Source: Verrucomicrobiota bacterium
GTDB taxonomy: Bacteria; Verrucomicrobiota; Verrucomicrobiia; Limisphaerales; Pedosphaeraceae
Direction: 5' to 3'
DNA: 32,892 bases
Assembly: GCA_021325145.1 (NCBI GenBank)
Contig: JAJPHR010000027.1
Span: forward strand, 1-32,892
Below are positions 1 through 8,557 of this stretch, in pieces (positions within the stretch are counted from its first letter, which is position 1; every line of letters starts with the position of its first letter). The position numbers and the translations under genes are program-made. The notes beneath the pieces are model-generated. The model worked only from the letters and a program-made list of their open reading frames with translations, did no database searches and was not told the DNA's origin.

Positions 1-54
1 GTCGGGGCGTTCACCCGCGTTGACAGCCCCTTCACCGGCCATTAACTTTCTCGC

Positions 55-1356
55 GTGTCGCGTTTGCCTTTTGAATTGTTGCTTGCGTTGAGGTATCTGC
101 GGCCCAAACGGACGTTTGTCTCGATCATCACTTTGATCTCGGTTCTGGGCGTCACTTTGGGCGTCGCCGTACTCATTATTGTCATCAGCGTGATGAGCGG
201 GTTCGACAGCCAGTTGCGGGACAAGATTCTCGGGTTCAGCGCGCATGTGCAGATCACCCAGATCGACCCAGCGACCGGGAAGCAGGAGCTGCTCGACAAC
301 TTCGCGCAGGTCAAGCGCACGGTGGACGCCTACCCGGCGGTCAGGAGTGTCACCCCTTTCGCCCAGGGCCAGGTCATGATCAAAACCGAGCCCAAACCCG
401 GCGAGGGGCAGCCGGTCATCGCGGCTCCGTACTTGCGCGGCATCGATCCGCAGATGGAAACCAAGTCGAGCCTGTTTACTTCGAATATAGTGGAAGGCAA
501 CTCTGATCTGAGCGGGCGCGGCGTGCTGGTCGGCGTCGATTTCGCCCACAACTACGGGCTGCAAATTGGGGACCGCATGGCCGTCTATAGCGAGCAGGAC
601 CTGGAGAAAATGCAGAACATGGTCGAGCATCCCAACCGAACCAATCAAGTGGCCTATCTGCCGGCTGATTATGAAGTGCGCGGGGTTTTTGACGCCGGTT
701 ATTGGGATTACAACACCTCGATCATGGTGACGTCGCTCGATAATTTCCAGGAACTCTACAATCTCGGCGACACGGTGCATGGCGCCATGGTCATGCTCAA
801 GAACCCGTACGAGGCGGACGCCGTGCGGAATCAATTGAGGGCCGCGCTGGGTTCGAAGTACCACATTACCACCTGGAACGAAGAGAACACCGCCATGCTG
901 GCCGTGCTGGTGGAAAAGAATGTCATGTTCTACATCCTTTTCTTCATCGTCATCGTCGCCGCCTTCGGCATCACGTGCACGCTCATCACGTTTGTAGTGC
1001 TCAAGACGCGGGAAATCGGCGTGCTCAAGGCGCTCGGCGCCAGCGCGCGTGGGATTATGTGGATCTTCATGAGCCAAAGTCTGTTCGTCAGCATCCTGGG
1101 CGTGCTGGTCGGCACCGGGCTGGGAATGCTCGCCGTTTTCTATCGGAACCCTTTCCTGCACCTCATGCGCCACTTGACCGGCATAGAACTGTTTCCTGCC
1201 TCCGTCTATGAATTCTCAGAATTACCGGCATTGATTGTGCCCGGCGATATCGCGGTCATTTGTGGGGGTTCGCTGCTCATCTGCCTTTTGGCCGCTGCTT
1301 TTCCCGCCTGGAACGCGAGCCGCCTCAAACCCGTGGAAGCGCTTCGGCATGAATGA
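55..1356 (+). CDS. lolC: Lipoprotein-releasing ABC transporter permease (LolC/LolE family)
   Basis: This 433-residue inner-membrane permease should extract lipoproteins from the inner membrane and pass them towards the outer membrane. It starts at a GTG; the window begins only 54 bases upstream, so an earlier start cannot be excluded. An N-terminal membrane segment (about residues 21-45) is followed by a large periplasmic MacB/Lol-type domain. Three more hydrophobic segments lie in the last 150 residues (about 289-318, 335-360 and 385-415), which is the LolC/E and FtsX-superfamily topology. The motif [14 protein letters not shown] before the second of these is the cytoplasmic coupling segment typical of the family. 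The stop overlaps the start of the ATPase gene by 8 bases, so the two are translationally linked. MacB-like permeases are the main alternative, but the length and the paired LolD-like ATPase favour Lol. I cannot tell LolC from LolE. Confidence 0.88.
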   Translation: MSRLPFELLLALRYLRPKRTFVSIITLISVLGVTLGVAVLIIVISVMSGFDSQLRDKILGFSAHVQITQIDPATGKQELLDNFAQVKRTVDAYPAVRSVTPFAQGQVMIKTEPKPGEGQPVIAAPYLRGIDPQMETKSSLFTSNIVEGNSDLSGRGVLVGVDFAHNYGLQIGDRMAVYSEQDLEKMQNMVEHPNRTNQVAYLPADYEVRGVFDAGYWDYNTSIMVTSLDNFQELYNLGDTVHGAMVMLKNPYEADAVRNQLRAALGSKYHITTWNEENTAMLAVLVEKNVMFYILFFIVIVAAFGITCTLITFVVLKTREIGVLKALGASARGIMWIFMSQSLFVSILGVLVGTGLGMLAVFYRNPFLHLMRHLTGIELFPASVYEFSELPALIVPGDIAVICGGSLLICLLAAAFPAWNASRLKPVEALRHE

Positions 1357-2083
1357 AACCCCTCAATTGACGAAGCCGCCGCAGCCGGAACCAGCCTCCA
1401 GCCCATCGGCCGGTCCGCTCGTGGATGCCCGGCAACTCCACAAGCGCTACGAATTGGCCGCACGCTCGCTGGAAGTGCTGCGGGGTGTCAGCCTGGCGGT
1501 TGCTCGCGGCGATTTTCTCGCGCTCCGCGGAGCATCCGGGGCCGGCAAAAGTACGCTGCTTCATCTGTTGGGCGGGCTGGACACGCCCACCGCCGGTGAA
1601 ATCTGGTTTGATGGAAAAAACCTCACCTCCCTCTCCGCCACCGCGCTGGCCCAACTTCGCAACCTCAAAGTTGGTTTCATTTTCCAAGCCTACCATTTGC
1701 TCCCGGAATTGGATGCGCTCGAAAATGTCTGCCTGCCCGCCCGCATCGCGCGCACTTCCGCCGGCGACGCCGAGGCCCGCGGGCGCGATTTGCTGGCGCG
1801 CGTCGGACTCAAAGATCGCGTCGAGCACCGGCCAAGCGAACTCTCCGGCGGCGAACAGCAACGCGTGGCCATTGCCCGCGCCCTCATCAACTCCCCGGGA
1901 CTCATCCTGGCTGACGAACCCACCGGCAACCTCGACTCCCACACCGGCGACGAAATCATCGATCTACTCTGTTCCCTGCGCTCCGAGCACCAGACGACAC
2001 TGATCATCGCCACGCATGATGCCCGCGTTGCCGCCCGGGCGCCCAAGGTTGTGGAATTGGCGGACGGTCAAATACAGGTTTAG
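1349..2083 (+). CDS. lolD: Lipoprotein-releasing ABC transporter ATP-binding protein LolD
   Basis: This 244-residue cytoplasmic ATPase powers the permease encoded just upstream. The Walker A motif GASGAGKST is at residues 61-69, the signature [15 protein letters not shown] begins at 166, and Walker [11 protein letters not shown] begins at 186. A Q-loop segment, [18 protein letters not shown], begins near 111 and matches the LolD/MacB branch. I chose the ATG at 1349, which overlaps the permease stop. The reading frame stays open further upstream, but that part is only the shadow of the permease C-terminus. The first 23 residues are rich in Pro and Ser and lie outside the ABC fold. With the permease this forms a LolCD-type unit; only one permease gene is visible here, so the transporter may be a homodimer of permeases or use a partner elsewhere. 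Confidence 0.92.
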   Translation: MNETPQLTKPPQPEPASSPSAGPLVDARQLHKRYELAARSLEVLRGVSLAVARGDFLALRGASGAGKSTLLHLLGGLDTPTAGEIWFDGKNLTSLSATALAQLRNLKVGFIFQAYHLLPELDALENVCLPARIARTSAGDAEARGRDLLARVGLKDRVEHRPSELSGGEQQRVAIARALINSPGLILADEPTGNLDSHTGDEIIDLLCSLRSEHQTTLIIATHDARVAARAPKVVELADGQIQV

Positions 2084-2107
2084 CAGCCGTCCCCTGGTGC
2101 CTGGCAC

Positions 2108-2125
2108 GATTGCTTGTTCGCAATC
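2108..2125. terminator. Small hairpin between convergent genes
   Basis: In the 78-base gap between lolD and the convergent FMN reductase gene, GATTGC pairs with GCAATC across a 6-base loop. The stem is short and no T-run follows on either strand, so a role in ending both transcripts is only suggested by its position. Confidence 0.22.
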
Positions 2126-2161
2126 ATTCGGCGAAGCCCTATCCAAACTGGAGCTTCCGGC

Positions 2162-2722
2162 TCAGCTCGTTTTGCGCAAGTTCGTCTTCTTCAGATGTTC
2201 GACGAAGTTGATGAAGCCCTCGGCCTGGGATTTCAGGCGCTCCAAAATCTCCGGCTTGGTCAGACGGCCATTGGCGTCGATGAGGCTGCCGATTTGGGAA
2301 ATGAAGACCCGCTCGGGGTAGATGTAGGCGTTGCGGTAACCAAAAATCTGCTGGAGCTGCTCGACTGGCCGCAAGGCGCCCCAAATGCCGGCGGCAAGCC
2401 CGACGAAACAGACGGGACGCTGCTCAAAGCTTTCCGGGAATTTCAACATGTCGATGAAATACTTTAAAATGCCGGGGATGCCGCCGTTGTACTCCGGCGT
2501 CACGACAATCAGGCCCGTCGAATTGAGGACGGCCGCGGAGAAGGGCAGGAAGGATTTGGGTTTTTCGGCGTAGGAGCTGGGCGAAAAGATCTCCGGGGGC
2601 AGTTGGGCGAGATCGATGACGTGCAAGGGAACTCCAAGGGCTTTATAGACTTCCTCGACGTGCGCAGCGATTTTGCGGGTATTGCTGCCTGGACGATTGG
2701 TTCCGACGATCATTGAAATCAT
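2162..2722 (-). CDS. NADPH-dependent FMN reductase family flavoprotein
   Basis: This 186-residue protein has the flavodoxin-like fold of the NADPH-dependent FMN reductase family and probably reduces flavin, quinone or an azo substrate in the cytoplasm. The phosphate-binding loop GTNRPGSNTRK lies at residues 7-17, and the flavin-contact motif PEYNGGIPG at 76-84 is diagnostic. The start ATG overlaps the stop of the upstream glycosyltransferase gene as ATGA, so translation is probably coupled; an internal ATG three codons later would also serve. No strong Shine-Dalgarno sequence precedes it, which fits coupling. The natural substrate cannot be read from the sequence, and the link to the glycosyltransferase is positional only. 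Confidence 0.85.
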   Translation of the reverse strand: MISMIVGTNRPGSNTRKIAAHVEEVYKALGVPLHVIDLAQLPPEIFSPSSYAEKPKSFLPFSAAVLNSTGLIVVTPEYNGGIPGILKYFIDMLKFPESFEQRPVCFVGLAAGIWGALRPVEQLQQIFGYRNAYIYPERVFISQIGSLIDANGRLTKPEILERLKSQAEGFINFVEHLKKTNLRKTS

Positions 2723-3486
2723 ATGCTTGTTTTTTTATCCAGCGATTTGCTTTCGGTCGGCTTTTTGCCGGGCCGGCGCCGCAAGCCATTTTGGAAAAGG
2801 AGACGCCAGACCATGAACAGGGCTTCACGGACAATGTGGCCGGACATTTTTGAGGTGCCGCGAAATCGGTCGGTAAAGATGATGGGCACTTCGGCCACGC
2901 GCATGCCTTGCCGCCATATCTTGTGCGTCATCTCGATCTGAAAACTGTAGCCGTTGGAACGCACCCCATTGAGGTCAATGGATCCCAAGGCGCCGCGACG
3001 GAAGCATTTGTAGCCGCCGGTAGGATCGGTGAACGGCATGCCGGTGATGATGCGGACGTATTCGGCGGCGCTCTTGCTGAGCATTAGACGGCGCAAGGGC
3101 CAATTGATGACGCGAATGCCGTTGCAGTAACGCGAGCCGAGGACCAGGTCCGCGTCGCGAATGGCCTCCAGGAACTTGGGAATGTCATCGGGGTTGTGGG
3201 AAAAGTCGCCATCCATCTCCATGATGAAGTCGTATCCCTTTTCCAGCGCCCAGGCAAACCCGGCGCAATAAGCGCGGCCCAAACCCTCTTTTTTAGCGCG
3301 ATGCAGCACGTGGATGGAGGGATGCTTGCCGGCGAGTTCATCGGCCAATTTGCCGGTGCCATCCGGCGAATTATCATCGACCACGAGCAAGTCAACGGGG
3401 ACCGGGAGCTTCAATAACCGGTCGGCGAGCGTGGGAAGATTGTCCCGCTCGTTATAGGTTGGCACGATGACAAGTGTCTTATTCAT
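2719..3486 (-). CDS. Polyprenol-phosphate mannosyltransferase-like GT2 glycosyltransferase
   Basis: This 255-residue family 2 glycosyltransferase resembles dolichol/polyprenol monophosphate mannose synthase. It would move a sugar from a nucleotide donor to a lipid phosphate at the inner face of the membrane. The motif VIVPTYNERDNLP begins at residue 7, the acidic pair VVDDNSPDG is at 35-43, and the metal-binding DGD triplet is at 92-94. No C-terminal membrane anchor is present, so it is the short DPM1-like form. I chose the ATG at 3486 because homology begins at MNKTLVIV; the open frame extends 10 codons upstream without family similarity. The donor sugar and lipid acceptor cannot be fixed from sequence. 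It is first in a two-gene unit with the flavin reductase. Confidence 0.86.
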   Translation of the reverse strand: MNKTLVIVPTYNERDNLPTLADRLLKLPVPVDLLVVDDNSPDGTGKLADELAGKHPSIHVLHRAKKEGLGRAYCAGFAWALEKGYDFIMEMDGDFSHNPDDIPKFLEAIRDADLVLGSRYCNGIRVINWPLRRLMLSKSAAEYVRIITGMPFTDPTGGYKCFRRGALGSIDLNGVRSNGYSFQIEMTHKIWRQGMRVAEVPIIFTDRFRGTSKMSGHIVREALFMVWRLLFQNGLRRRPGKKPTESKSLDKKTSI

Positions 3487-3687
3487 GGACCCAGTGACGC
3501 GGTGACATTTAACCAAAGAACGGCCAAAAACAAGCTTGAAACACTTTTAAGCCGATCATTCGAGCCAAATTCAAGAATTGCAGCAGCCAACGTGGCATTC
3601 ACCTTTCATCGTTCCTTTGCCAACGAGGGGGGCACAATCGCGTTGACGGTGGTGGCGGCTTGCTCGCACAATCCGGTGGATTGATAT

Positions 3688-4911
3688 ATGAATCTCGACA
3701 CTCTTTATTCTGAACTAACACTCAAGACCAAGACCAAAATTGTGTTGCTGGTGCTGGATGGTCTGGGCGACCTCGCGACGAAGGAACAAGGTTACCTGAC
3801 GCCGCTCGAAGCCGCCAGGACGCCCAATCTTGACGCGCTCGCCGGCAATGCCGCCCAAGGCCGCATGCTGCCCGTCGCGCCCGGCATCACGCCTGGCAGC
3901 GGGCCGGGGCATCTCGCCTTGTTCGGTTACGATCCCCTGGAATTTCAAGTGGGCCGCGGCGTCATCGAAGCCCTCGGCCTCGGCATCGATCTCAAGGCCG
4001 GTGACGTGGCCGCGCGCGCGAACTTTTGCACGCTCGATGACAAGGGCATCGTGACGGATCGTCGCGCCGGGCGCATCGACACGAAAGTTTGCGAGGAATT
4101 ATGCGCGGTGCTCAGCAGCAAAATTCGCAAGCTCGGGACCACCGAAGTCATCATCAAGGCCGGCAAGGGACATCGGTTCGTGGTGGTGTTTCGCGGAAGC
4201 GGATTGGAAGGCCCGCTCACCGATGCTGACCCGCATCACGAAGGCGCGCCGATTCCGACGGTTGCGCCGGTGAACAAGAAATCGGCCAAAGCCGGGAAAG
4301 CCGCGCAGTTGATCAAGGACTTTTACAAAGCCGCGCTGCCGCTGATTGCCAAGCGCAAACCCGCCAATGGTTTTCTCATGCGGGGCATCGCGCATCAGCC
4401 GGATATTCCGAGTTTCGAGGAACGTTACCAACTCAAGCCGGCGTGCATCGCGGTTTATCCGATGTACAAGGGGCTGGCGCAATTGGTCGGGATGGCCAAG
4501 CTGGAGGGGCCGCAAACCATCGCGGAGCAATTCGAGCGTTACCTCACCGAGTACGACCACTACGATTACTTTTTCATTCACTACAAATATACGGACATGT
4601 ACGGCGAGGACGGCAACTTTGAGGCCAAGAAAAAGGCCATCGAGGAACTCGACGTCGCGCTGCCGATCCTGCTCAAGAAGCGGCCGGAAGTTCTCGCGAT
4701 CACCGGCGATCATTCGACGCCCTGCCCCGTCAAAGGCCATTCGTGGCATCCGCAGCCCGTCCTCCTGACCTCGCCGCTGTCCGGTTGGGACAAGCTGCAG
4801 CGCTTCACCGAGACCGGCGCCAACACGGGTTCGCTGGGGATTTTCGAGGCGAAGTATCTTGTGCGATTGATGCAGGCCAATGCAAAGATGTTCGATAAAT
4901 TTGGGGCATGA
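3688..4911 (+). CDS. apgM: 2,3-bisphosphoglycerate-independent phosphoglycerate mutase, archaeal type
   Basis: This 407-residue enzyme of the alkaline phosphatase superfamily interconverts 3- and 2-phosphoglycerate in glycolysis and gluconeogenesis. Metal ligands are visible: Asp24 in VLDGLGD, the catalytic Ser71 in GITPGSGPGHLALFGYDP, and the C-terminal cluster GDHSTP followed by HSWHP. The motif RRAGRI after residue 120 is typical of the ApgM branch rather than of the ~510-residue bacterial GpmI enzymes. An N-terminal extension of about 15 residues precedes the first strand. The start ATG lies 201 bases from the divergent glycosyltransferase start, so a shared promoter region is likely. A long inverted repeat begins about 20 bases after the stop. 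Confidence 0.93.
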   Translation: MNLDTLYSELTLKTKTKIVLLVLDGLGDLATKEQGYLTPLEAARTPNLDALAGNAAQGRMLPVAPGITPGSGPGHLALFGYDPLEFQVGRGVIEALGLGIDLKAGDVAARANFCTLDDKGIVTDRRAGRIDTKVCEELCAVLSSKIRKLGTTEVIIKAGKGHRFVVVFRGSGLEGPLTDADPHHEGAPIPTVAPVNKKSAKAGKAAQLIKDFYKAALPLIAKRKPANGFLMRGIAHQPDIPSFEERYQLKPACIAVYPMYKGLAQLVGMAKLEGPQTIAEQFERYLTEYDHYDYFFIHYKYTDMYGEDGNFEAKKKAIEELDVALPILLKKRPEVLAITGDHSTPCPVKGHSWHPQPVLLTSPLSGWDKLQRFTETGANTGSLGIFEAKYLVRLMQANAKMFDKFGA

Positions 4912-4932
4912 TCAAGGTTGCGCCCACAAATC

Positions 4933-5003
4933 GTGGCAGCCGGCGTGAGGAGGCTCTAAGCCTTTCGAAAGAAAGATCAGAGCCTCCTCACATCGGCTGC
5001 CAC
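4933..5003. repeat. Long imperfect inverted repeat (25-bp arms)
   Basis: Arms 4933-4957 and 4979-5003 pair at 23 of 25 positions. Each arm contains GTGGCAGCCG and GAGGAGGCTCT or their complements. The 21-base loop holds a second perfect palindrome, CTTTCGAAAG, at 4962-4971. It lies just after the apgM stop and 70 bases before the exonuclease gene. No T-run follows either arm, so it is not a textbook intrinsic terminator. It could be a bidirectional transcription end, an RNA-stabilising structure or a copy of a dispersed palindromic element. Confidence 0.7.
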
Positions 5004-5073
5004 AGCTTGTCTGGATTTTCGAGACTGGTATTTTTTACCCTCTCGCATTCCCAATTCTTCCTCATCAGGCAAA

Positions 5074-5793
5074 ATGGCCACCCTCGTTTTTGATATCGAA
5101 ACCACCGCTTTGCCGCTGGAGAATTTTGACGAGACCCAGCAGGAATATCTTTTTCGTGAGGCGCAGAAGCTCCCCGAGGGGCCCGAGCGTGACACCAAGC
5201 ACGCTGAAATCCAGCGGCAGTTCAATCTCTGGCCTTTCACGGCGCAGGTGGTTTGCATCGCCATGCTCAACTCCGACACGGCCCGCGGGCAGGTGCTCTT
5301 TACCGCCGAGGATTATGAACCGGACGCCGCGGAGGCCGGGCCGGTCGAGTTCGTGCCGTGTCCGGATGAGGTCGAGTTGCTCACCGCGTTTTGGGACGTG
5401 GCCCAACATTACGATGCCGTCGTGACGTTCAACGGGCGGGGCTTCGACGTGCCATTTCTGTATTTGCGGTCCGCGTTGTTGAATGTTCCGGTCACGCGCA
5501 AGAATTGGCTGGGCTATCGGTTTGCCACCGAACCCCATTGCGACCTGGCGGAACAATTGACGTTCTACAACGTCAGCGGTCGTGAAGGCGCCGCCCGCCG
5601 TTTCAATTTGGATTTTTATTGCAAAGCCTTCGGCATCGAATCTCCGAAAAGCCACGGGGTCACCGGCATGGACATCAACGATCTCATTGCCGCCGGTCGC
5701 TACCGGGAGATCGCGGAGTATTGCTTGCGCGATGTGCAGGCGACGGTGCTGCTTTATCAAATTTGGAAAGAACGACTGGCCGGGATCAAGTAG
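5074..5793 (+). CDS. Predicted 3'-5' exonuclease of the PolB-exonuclease-like DEDDy family
   Basis: This 239-residue protein has an RNase H-like fold related to the proofreading domain of family B DNA polymerases. The acidic residues of a DEDDy nuclease are all present: Asp7 and Glu9 in VFDIETTAL, Asp125 in FNGRGFDVPFL, and Tyr216 with Asp220 in YCLRDVQAT. It should remove nucleotides from 3' ends of DNA or RNA. It contains no polymerase domain and is complete at about the usual length of free-standing members. It sits alone between two non-coding gaps. Only a weak ribosome-binding sequence precedes the ATG. Its physiological substrate is unknown. Confidence 0.82.
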   Translation: MATLVFDIETTALPLENFDETQQEYLFREAQKLPEGPERDTKHAEIQRQFNLWPFTAQVVCIAMLNSDTARGQVLFTAEDYEPDAAEAGPVEFVPCPDEVELLTAFWDVAQHYDAVVTFNGRGFDVPFLYLRSALLNVPVTRKNWLGYRFATEPHCDLAEQLTFYNVSGREGAARRFNLDFYCKAFGIESPKSHGVTGMDINDLIAAGRYREIAEYCLRDVQATVLLYQIWKERLAGIK

Positions 5794-6109
5794 GCGCACG
5801 TGTTTAGCGCCCATCCGGGTGGGGCGCATCACTCCGTGCGCGCCGACGACGGACAGAGGACTTGCCGCAACGCGAGGTCGAGCCCGCCGATTTTTCGCAA
5901 AGCGCTTACTGGGGCGATGAACCCAAGCGAGCCGCCATGGTCACCGGCGCTCCGGGTAGGCCATCACCCGATGGTCAACCATCGGACGTGAACCTAACCT
6001 GTCTCCCACAAAATGGCCGCGCGAAAAACAAGCATGCGGGCGGACTCGCGATTGAGCTTTCGTCTGAAGCACCGCGCAGAGTCGAACCGACCCGATCCAA
6101 GGAGACATT
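5794..6109. other. Gene-poor gap with dispersed-repeat fragment and catalase leader
   Basis: No open frame in this 316-base stretch resembles a protein I recognise. It holds a 38-base dispersed repeat copy at 5829-5866 and a small hairpin near 5968 in which CCGATGGT pairs with ACCATCGG across two bases. At its 3' end the sequence AAGGAGAC lies about 5 bases before the manganese catalase ATG and is a good ribosome-binding site. The catalase promoter is presumably in the last 150 bases, but I see no clear -35/-10 pair. Confidence 0.5.
5829..5866 (+). repeat. 38-bp dispersed repeat, copy A
   Basis: This segment, beginning TCACTCCGTGCGCGCCGACG and ending CAGAGGACTTGCC, matches 32494-32531 at 36 of 38 positions. 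A shorter inverted match occurs near 6976. All lie outside genes, which points to a dispersed non-coding element. Confidence 0.7.
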
Positions 6110-6919
6110 ATGTATCACCACATTAAGAAACTGATGTACACCGTCCACGTCGATCGTCCCGATCCACGCTTCGGCAACATGGTGCTGGAGCAATTCGGCG
6201 GGGCCAACGGCGAGTTGGCCGCCGCGATGCAATATTCGATTCAGGGATTGAACTGCGAGGATGCCGCCCGCAAGGATCTGCTCATGGACATCGGCACCGA
6301 GGAACTGAGCCACCTGGAAGTGGTTGGGACGCTGGCCCGCATGCATCTCAAACCGATGAAACAGAAACGCTCGGCGGCGGAAGCCGATCCGCTCATCGCC
6401 ATTGCTGGCGGCGGCGGGGTGGGTTTGTTCAATTCCATGGGCAATCCTTGGACGGCGGATTATTTGAAGATCACCGGCGAGTTGGATGTTGATTTGCGGA
6501 GCAACATCGCGGCGGAAGCGCGCGCCAAGATCGTGTATGAACGATTGATTGATTTTTGTGACGACGCCGGTTCCAAGGATGCGCTCCAGTTCCTGATGAC
6601 ACGCGAAATCACCCACATGAAAGCCTTCATGGCCGCCTTGGAGAGCATGGGCAAGGACCCGTTGCAGATTGGCGAGATTCCGCCCAGCCCGGACATTGTA
6701 AACCAATACTTCAACGACTCCACCGAACCAGGCGAGAACGGCGATGTAGATGCCCGGGGCCCCTGGAACGAAGGCGGCGGGATGACCATCGTCGAGGCTC
6801 CGGCGCGGGCTGTAGCCGAGGCGACCGAGGAGGAAATCAGCCGGGAAATGAATCGAGCCGCCGGGAGACATTCTGGTTCCACGGCGCGAACGGAGTCGCG
6901 TAACAAGCGGAGCCGCTGA
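6110..6919 (+). CDS. Manganese catalase
   Basis: This 269-residue non-haem catalase splits hydrogen peroxide into water and oxygen using a di-manganese centre in a four-helix ferritin-like bundle. All five expected metal ligands can be placed: Glu35 in GGANGELAAAMQY, Glu65 and His68 in GTEELSHLE, Glu136 in NIAAEARAK, and His169 in REITHMK. The C-terminal 80 residues are a polar, charged tail that probably wraps around neighbouring subunits, as in other members. A strong AAGGAG ribosome-binding site precedes the ATG. It is monocistronic and convergent with the DUF2127 gene. Together with the ergothioneine genes further along, it indicates investment in peroxide defence. Confidence 0.93.
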   Translation: MYHHIKKLMYTVHVDRPDPRFGNMVLEQFGGANGELAAAMQYSIQGLNCEDAARKDLLMDIGTEELSHLEVVGTLARMHLKPMKQKRSAAEADPLIAIAGGGGVGLFNSMGNPWTADYLKITGELDVDLRSNIAAEARAKIVYERLIDFCDDAGSKDALQFLMTREITHMKAFMAALESMGKDPLQIGEIPPSPDIVNQYFNDSTEPGENGDVDARGPWNEGGGMTIVEAPARAVAEATEEEISREMNRAAGRHSGSTARTESRNKRSR

Positions 6920-6975
6920 GTTGAAGAAGCGGCAGACGGAGAACCCGGCAACACGAACACACTAATTGTTCGTCA

Positions 6976-7000
6976 GGTAGGCGCACGGCGCGCACGGAAG
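6976..7000 (-). repeat. Partial inverted copy of the 38-bp dispersed repeat
   Basis: Read on the minus strand this contains CTTCCGTGCGCGCCG, which matches the core of the repeat at 5829 and 32494 apart from one inserted base. It lies in the gap between two convergent genes. Confidence 0.4.
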
Positions 7001-7049
7001 TGTGTGCCCCGCCAGTTTGCTGTCAGGATGGGCAGTCCTCACCCGAAGT

Positions 7050-7541
7050 TCAGTGTGGGGAGGATGCTTTCACCATCCGGTATTCGCGCCAGATCAACAG
7101 CCAGACCATAATATCGATCGCCGTCAACAGCATCAACCCGAAGGAAAAGTGATGAAGGATCCTGAAGGTTTGATAGCAGATGAAAGCTCCAATGAGGGCG
7201 AGGGCCGTGGGAAATGCCCATAGCTTGCGCCGCAACAATCCGCCCCAAACCAGAAAAACCTTAATCGCCCCATGGCCAAGCAGATAGATGCTGCTGAAGA
7301 TTTTGGTGTTGCTGGACAAATGGCCCACTGCCCGTCGCAAATGGACAGCAACCCAGTCACTTGAATCTTCCGCCAGTTCATGTTGGGTGAGAGCAGCTAC
7401 GAACCCGCTCAGAGCTGCTTGACTGACCAACAGCAGAAGGGCCCCGCCGATCACTTCAAGAATCCCATCGATGCCTTTGAACCAAATCCCGACGACATAC
7501 AGAAGATGCAGGACTTTATCTCTCAACGAGCGACTCGGCAT
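7050..7541 (-). CDS. DUF2127 family integral membrane protein
   Basis: This small membrane protein (163 residues from the chosen start) shows the DUF2127 pattern. Its four hydrophobic segments are near LLYVVGIWFKGIDGILEV, IYLLGHGAIKVFLVWGGLL, FPTALALIGAFICYQTFRI and LMLLTAIDIMVWLLI. The motif HGxIK in the second segment is characteristic of the family. I chose the ATG at 7541 because the preceding 33 codons of open frame are polar and not family-like. The function is unknown; members are often near stress or respiratory genes. It is divergent from the HpnG-like nucleosidase gene. Confidence 0.75.
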   Translation of the reverse strand: MPSRSLRDKVLHLLYVVGIWFKGIDGILEVIGGALLLLVSQAALSGFVAALTQHELAEDSSDWVAVHLRRAVGHLSSNTKIFSSIYLLGHGAIKVFLVWGGLLRRKLWAFPTALALIGAFICYQTFRILHHFSFGLMLLTAIDIMVWLLIWREYRMVKASSPH

Positions 7542-7653
7542 GGATCGATTGCTTGCCTGGAGGACATTACTCTGCCGCGCTTGAAGTGGCAACTGGACCG
7601 GGTCAAGGATGGGCCTTCCGTGAGCGGTGGTTTTCTGCAAGCATGGAAGGACG

Positions 7654-8331
7654 ATGCGTGGAATTTCTGATGATCAAAAAAGGTCAAATCTGGCAGTCGT
7701 GGTTTGCTTTGCCGTCAAGGAGGAGGCCAAATACTTTGCCGCGCCGACGTCGGGCGATGGTCGATTGGCGATCACGATCACGGGGATGGGAAGGGCCAAC
7801 GCGGAGGCAGGACTGCGAAAGGCCATCGCGGAGAAGCGGCCTGGCATGGTCATTACGGCGGGTTTTGCGGGGGGATTGAATCCGGAATTGAGGGCCGGAC
7901 AGGTGGTGTTCCAGGCTGACCCTGAGACGGGATTGATCGAGCGGTTATCGCGGGCGGGAGGAATTGCCGGACGGTTTCACTGCGCGGAGCGTGTGGCAGT
8001 GTCGGCGGCGGAAAAGGCGGCTTTGTGGGAATCCACGGGAGCGGATGCGGTGGAAATGGAATCGGGAGTGATCCGCGCGCTCTGCCGGGAGCAGCAAATC
8101 CCAAGCGCCACGGTGCGGGTGATTTCCGACGCGGCCAATGAAAATCTGCCGCTGGATTTCAACGCGCTGATGACGCCGGATCAGCGAATCGATTATGGCC
8201 GGCTGGCATGGACCGTGGCAACTTCGCCCCGGAAGATTCCGGCGCTGATGCGGTTCCAGAAGCAAACGGCGGCAGCGGCGAGGCAGTTGGCGGAAGTGCT
8301 ATGTGGAGCGCTGAGCGTAGGAACCCCCTGA
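7654..8331 (+). CDS. HpnG-like purine nucleoside phosphorylase/nucleosidase
   Basis: This 225-residue protein of the MTA/SAH nucleosidase superfamily resembles the hopanoid-associated nucleosidase HpnG, which removes adenine from adenosylhopane. The segment VITAGFAGGLNPELRAGQVV is the ribose- and phosphate-side loop, and AVEMES is the conserved nucleoside-binding motif with a Glu-Met-Glu triad. The catalytic Asp is probably in VRVISDAANE. I chose the ATG at 7654, preceded by GGAAGG at 7645-7650; a GTG 27 bases upstream also opens the frame. Squalene/hopanoid genes hpnD and hpnK lie 8 kb away behind the RHS cassette, which supports the HpnG reading. A general methylthioadenosine or adenosylhomocysteine nucleosidase role remains possible. 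Confidence 0.7.
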   Translation: MRGISDDQKRSNLAVVVCFAVKEEAKYFAAPTSGDGRLAITITGMGRANAEAGLRKAIAEKRPGMVITAGFAGGLNPELRAGQVVFQADPETGLIERLSRAGGIAGRFHCAERVAVSAAEKAALWESTGADAVEMESGVIRALCREQQIPSATVRVISDAANENLPLDFNALMTPDQRIDYGRLAWTVATSPRKIPALMRFQKQTAAAARQLAEVLCGALSVGTP

Positions 8332-8362
8332 TCATTTCGGCTTGCTGTCTTTAGAACGTCGG

Positions 8363-8396
8363 CTGCTGATTAGCGATTAGCGTCCGGAATCAGCAG
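8363..8396 (+). terminator. Hairpin downstream of nucleosidase gene
   Basis: CTGCTGATT pairs perfectly with AATCAGCAG around a 16-base loop, 31 bases after the nucleosidase stop. No T-run follows, so it may be a transcript-end stabiliser rather than an intrinsic terminator. The rest of 8332-8557 shows no gene. Confidence 0.35.
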
Positions 8397-8557
8397 ATGA
8401 AATGACCCGCCGTTGCTCAGAAGCTATGGCGAGGCAGGCAGGTTCGAGTAGGGTTTACAAAGCCGATTCGGGCAGCAGAGAGTCAACCCAACAAAAAAGA
8501 ATTGGGAACGGAAACTTTTTTACCTGTTGACACCCGCCCTAATGGGCGACCCCTTTA

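Noticed and set aside
2102..2118. TGGCAC followed by TTGC-like bases as a sigma-54 promoter
   Set aside because: The GG to GC spacing is wrong for a -24/-12 element, and the site lies between two convergent gene ends.
3502..3684. 60-residue plus-strand open frame before apgM
   Set aside because: It overlaps the start region of the divergent glycosyltransferase gene, has no ribosome-binding site and resembles no family. The gap is better read as a divergent promoter region.
5065..5832. 255-residue minus-strand open frame opposite the exonuclease
   Set aside because: The plus frame has all DEDDy catalytic residues, while the minus frame is compositionally a shadow.
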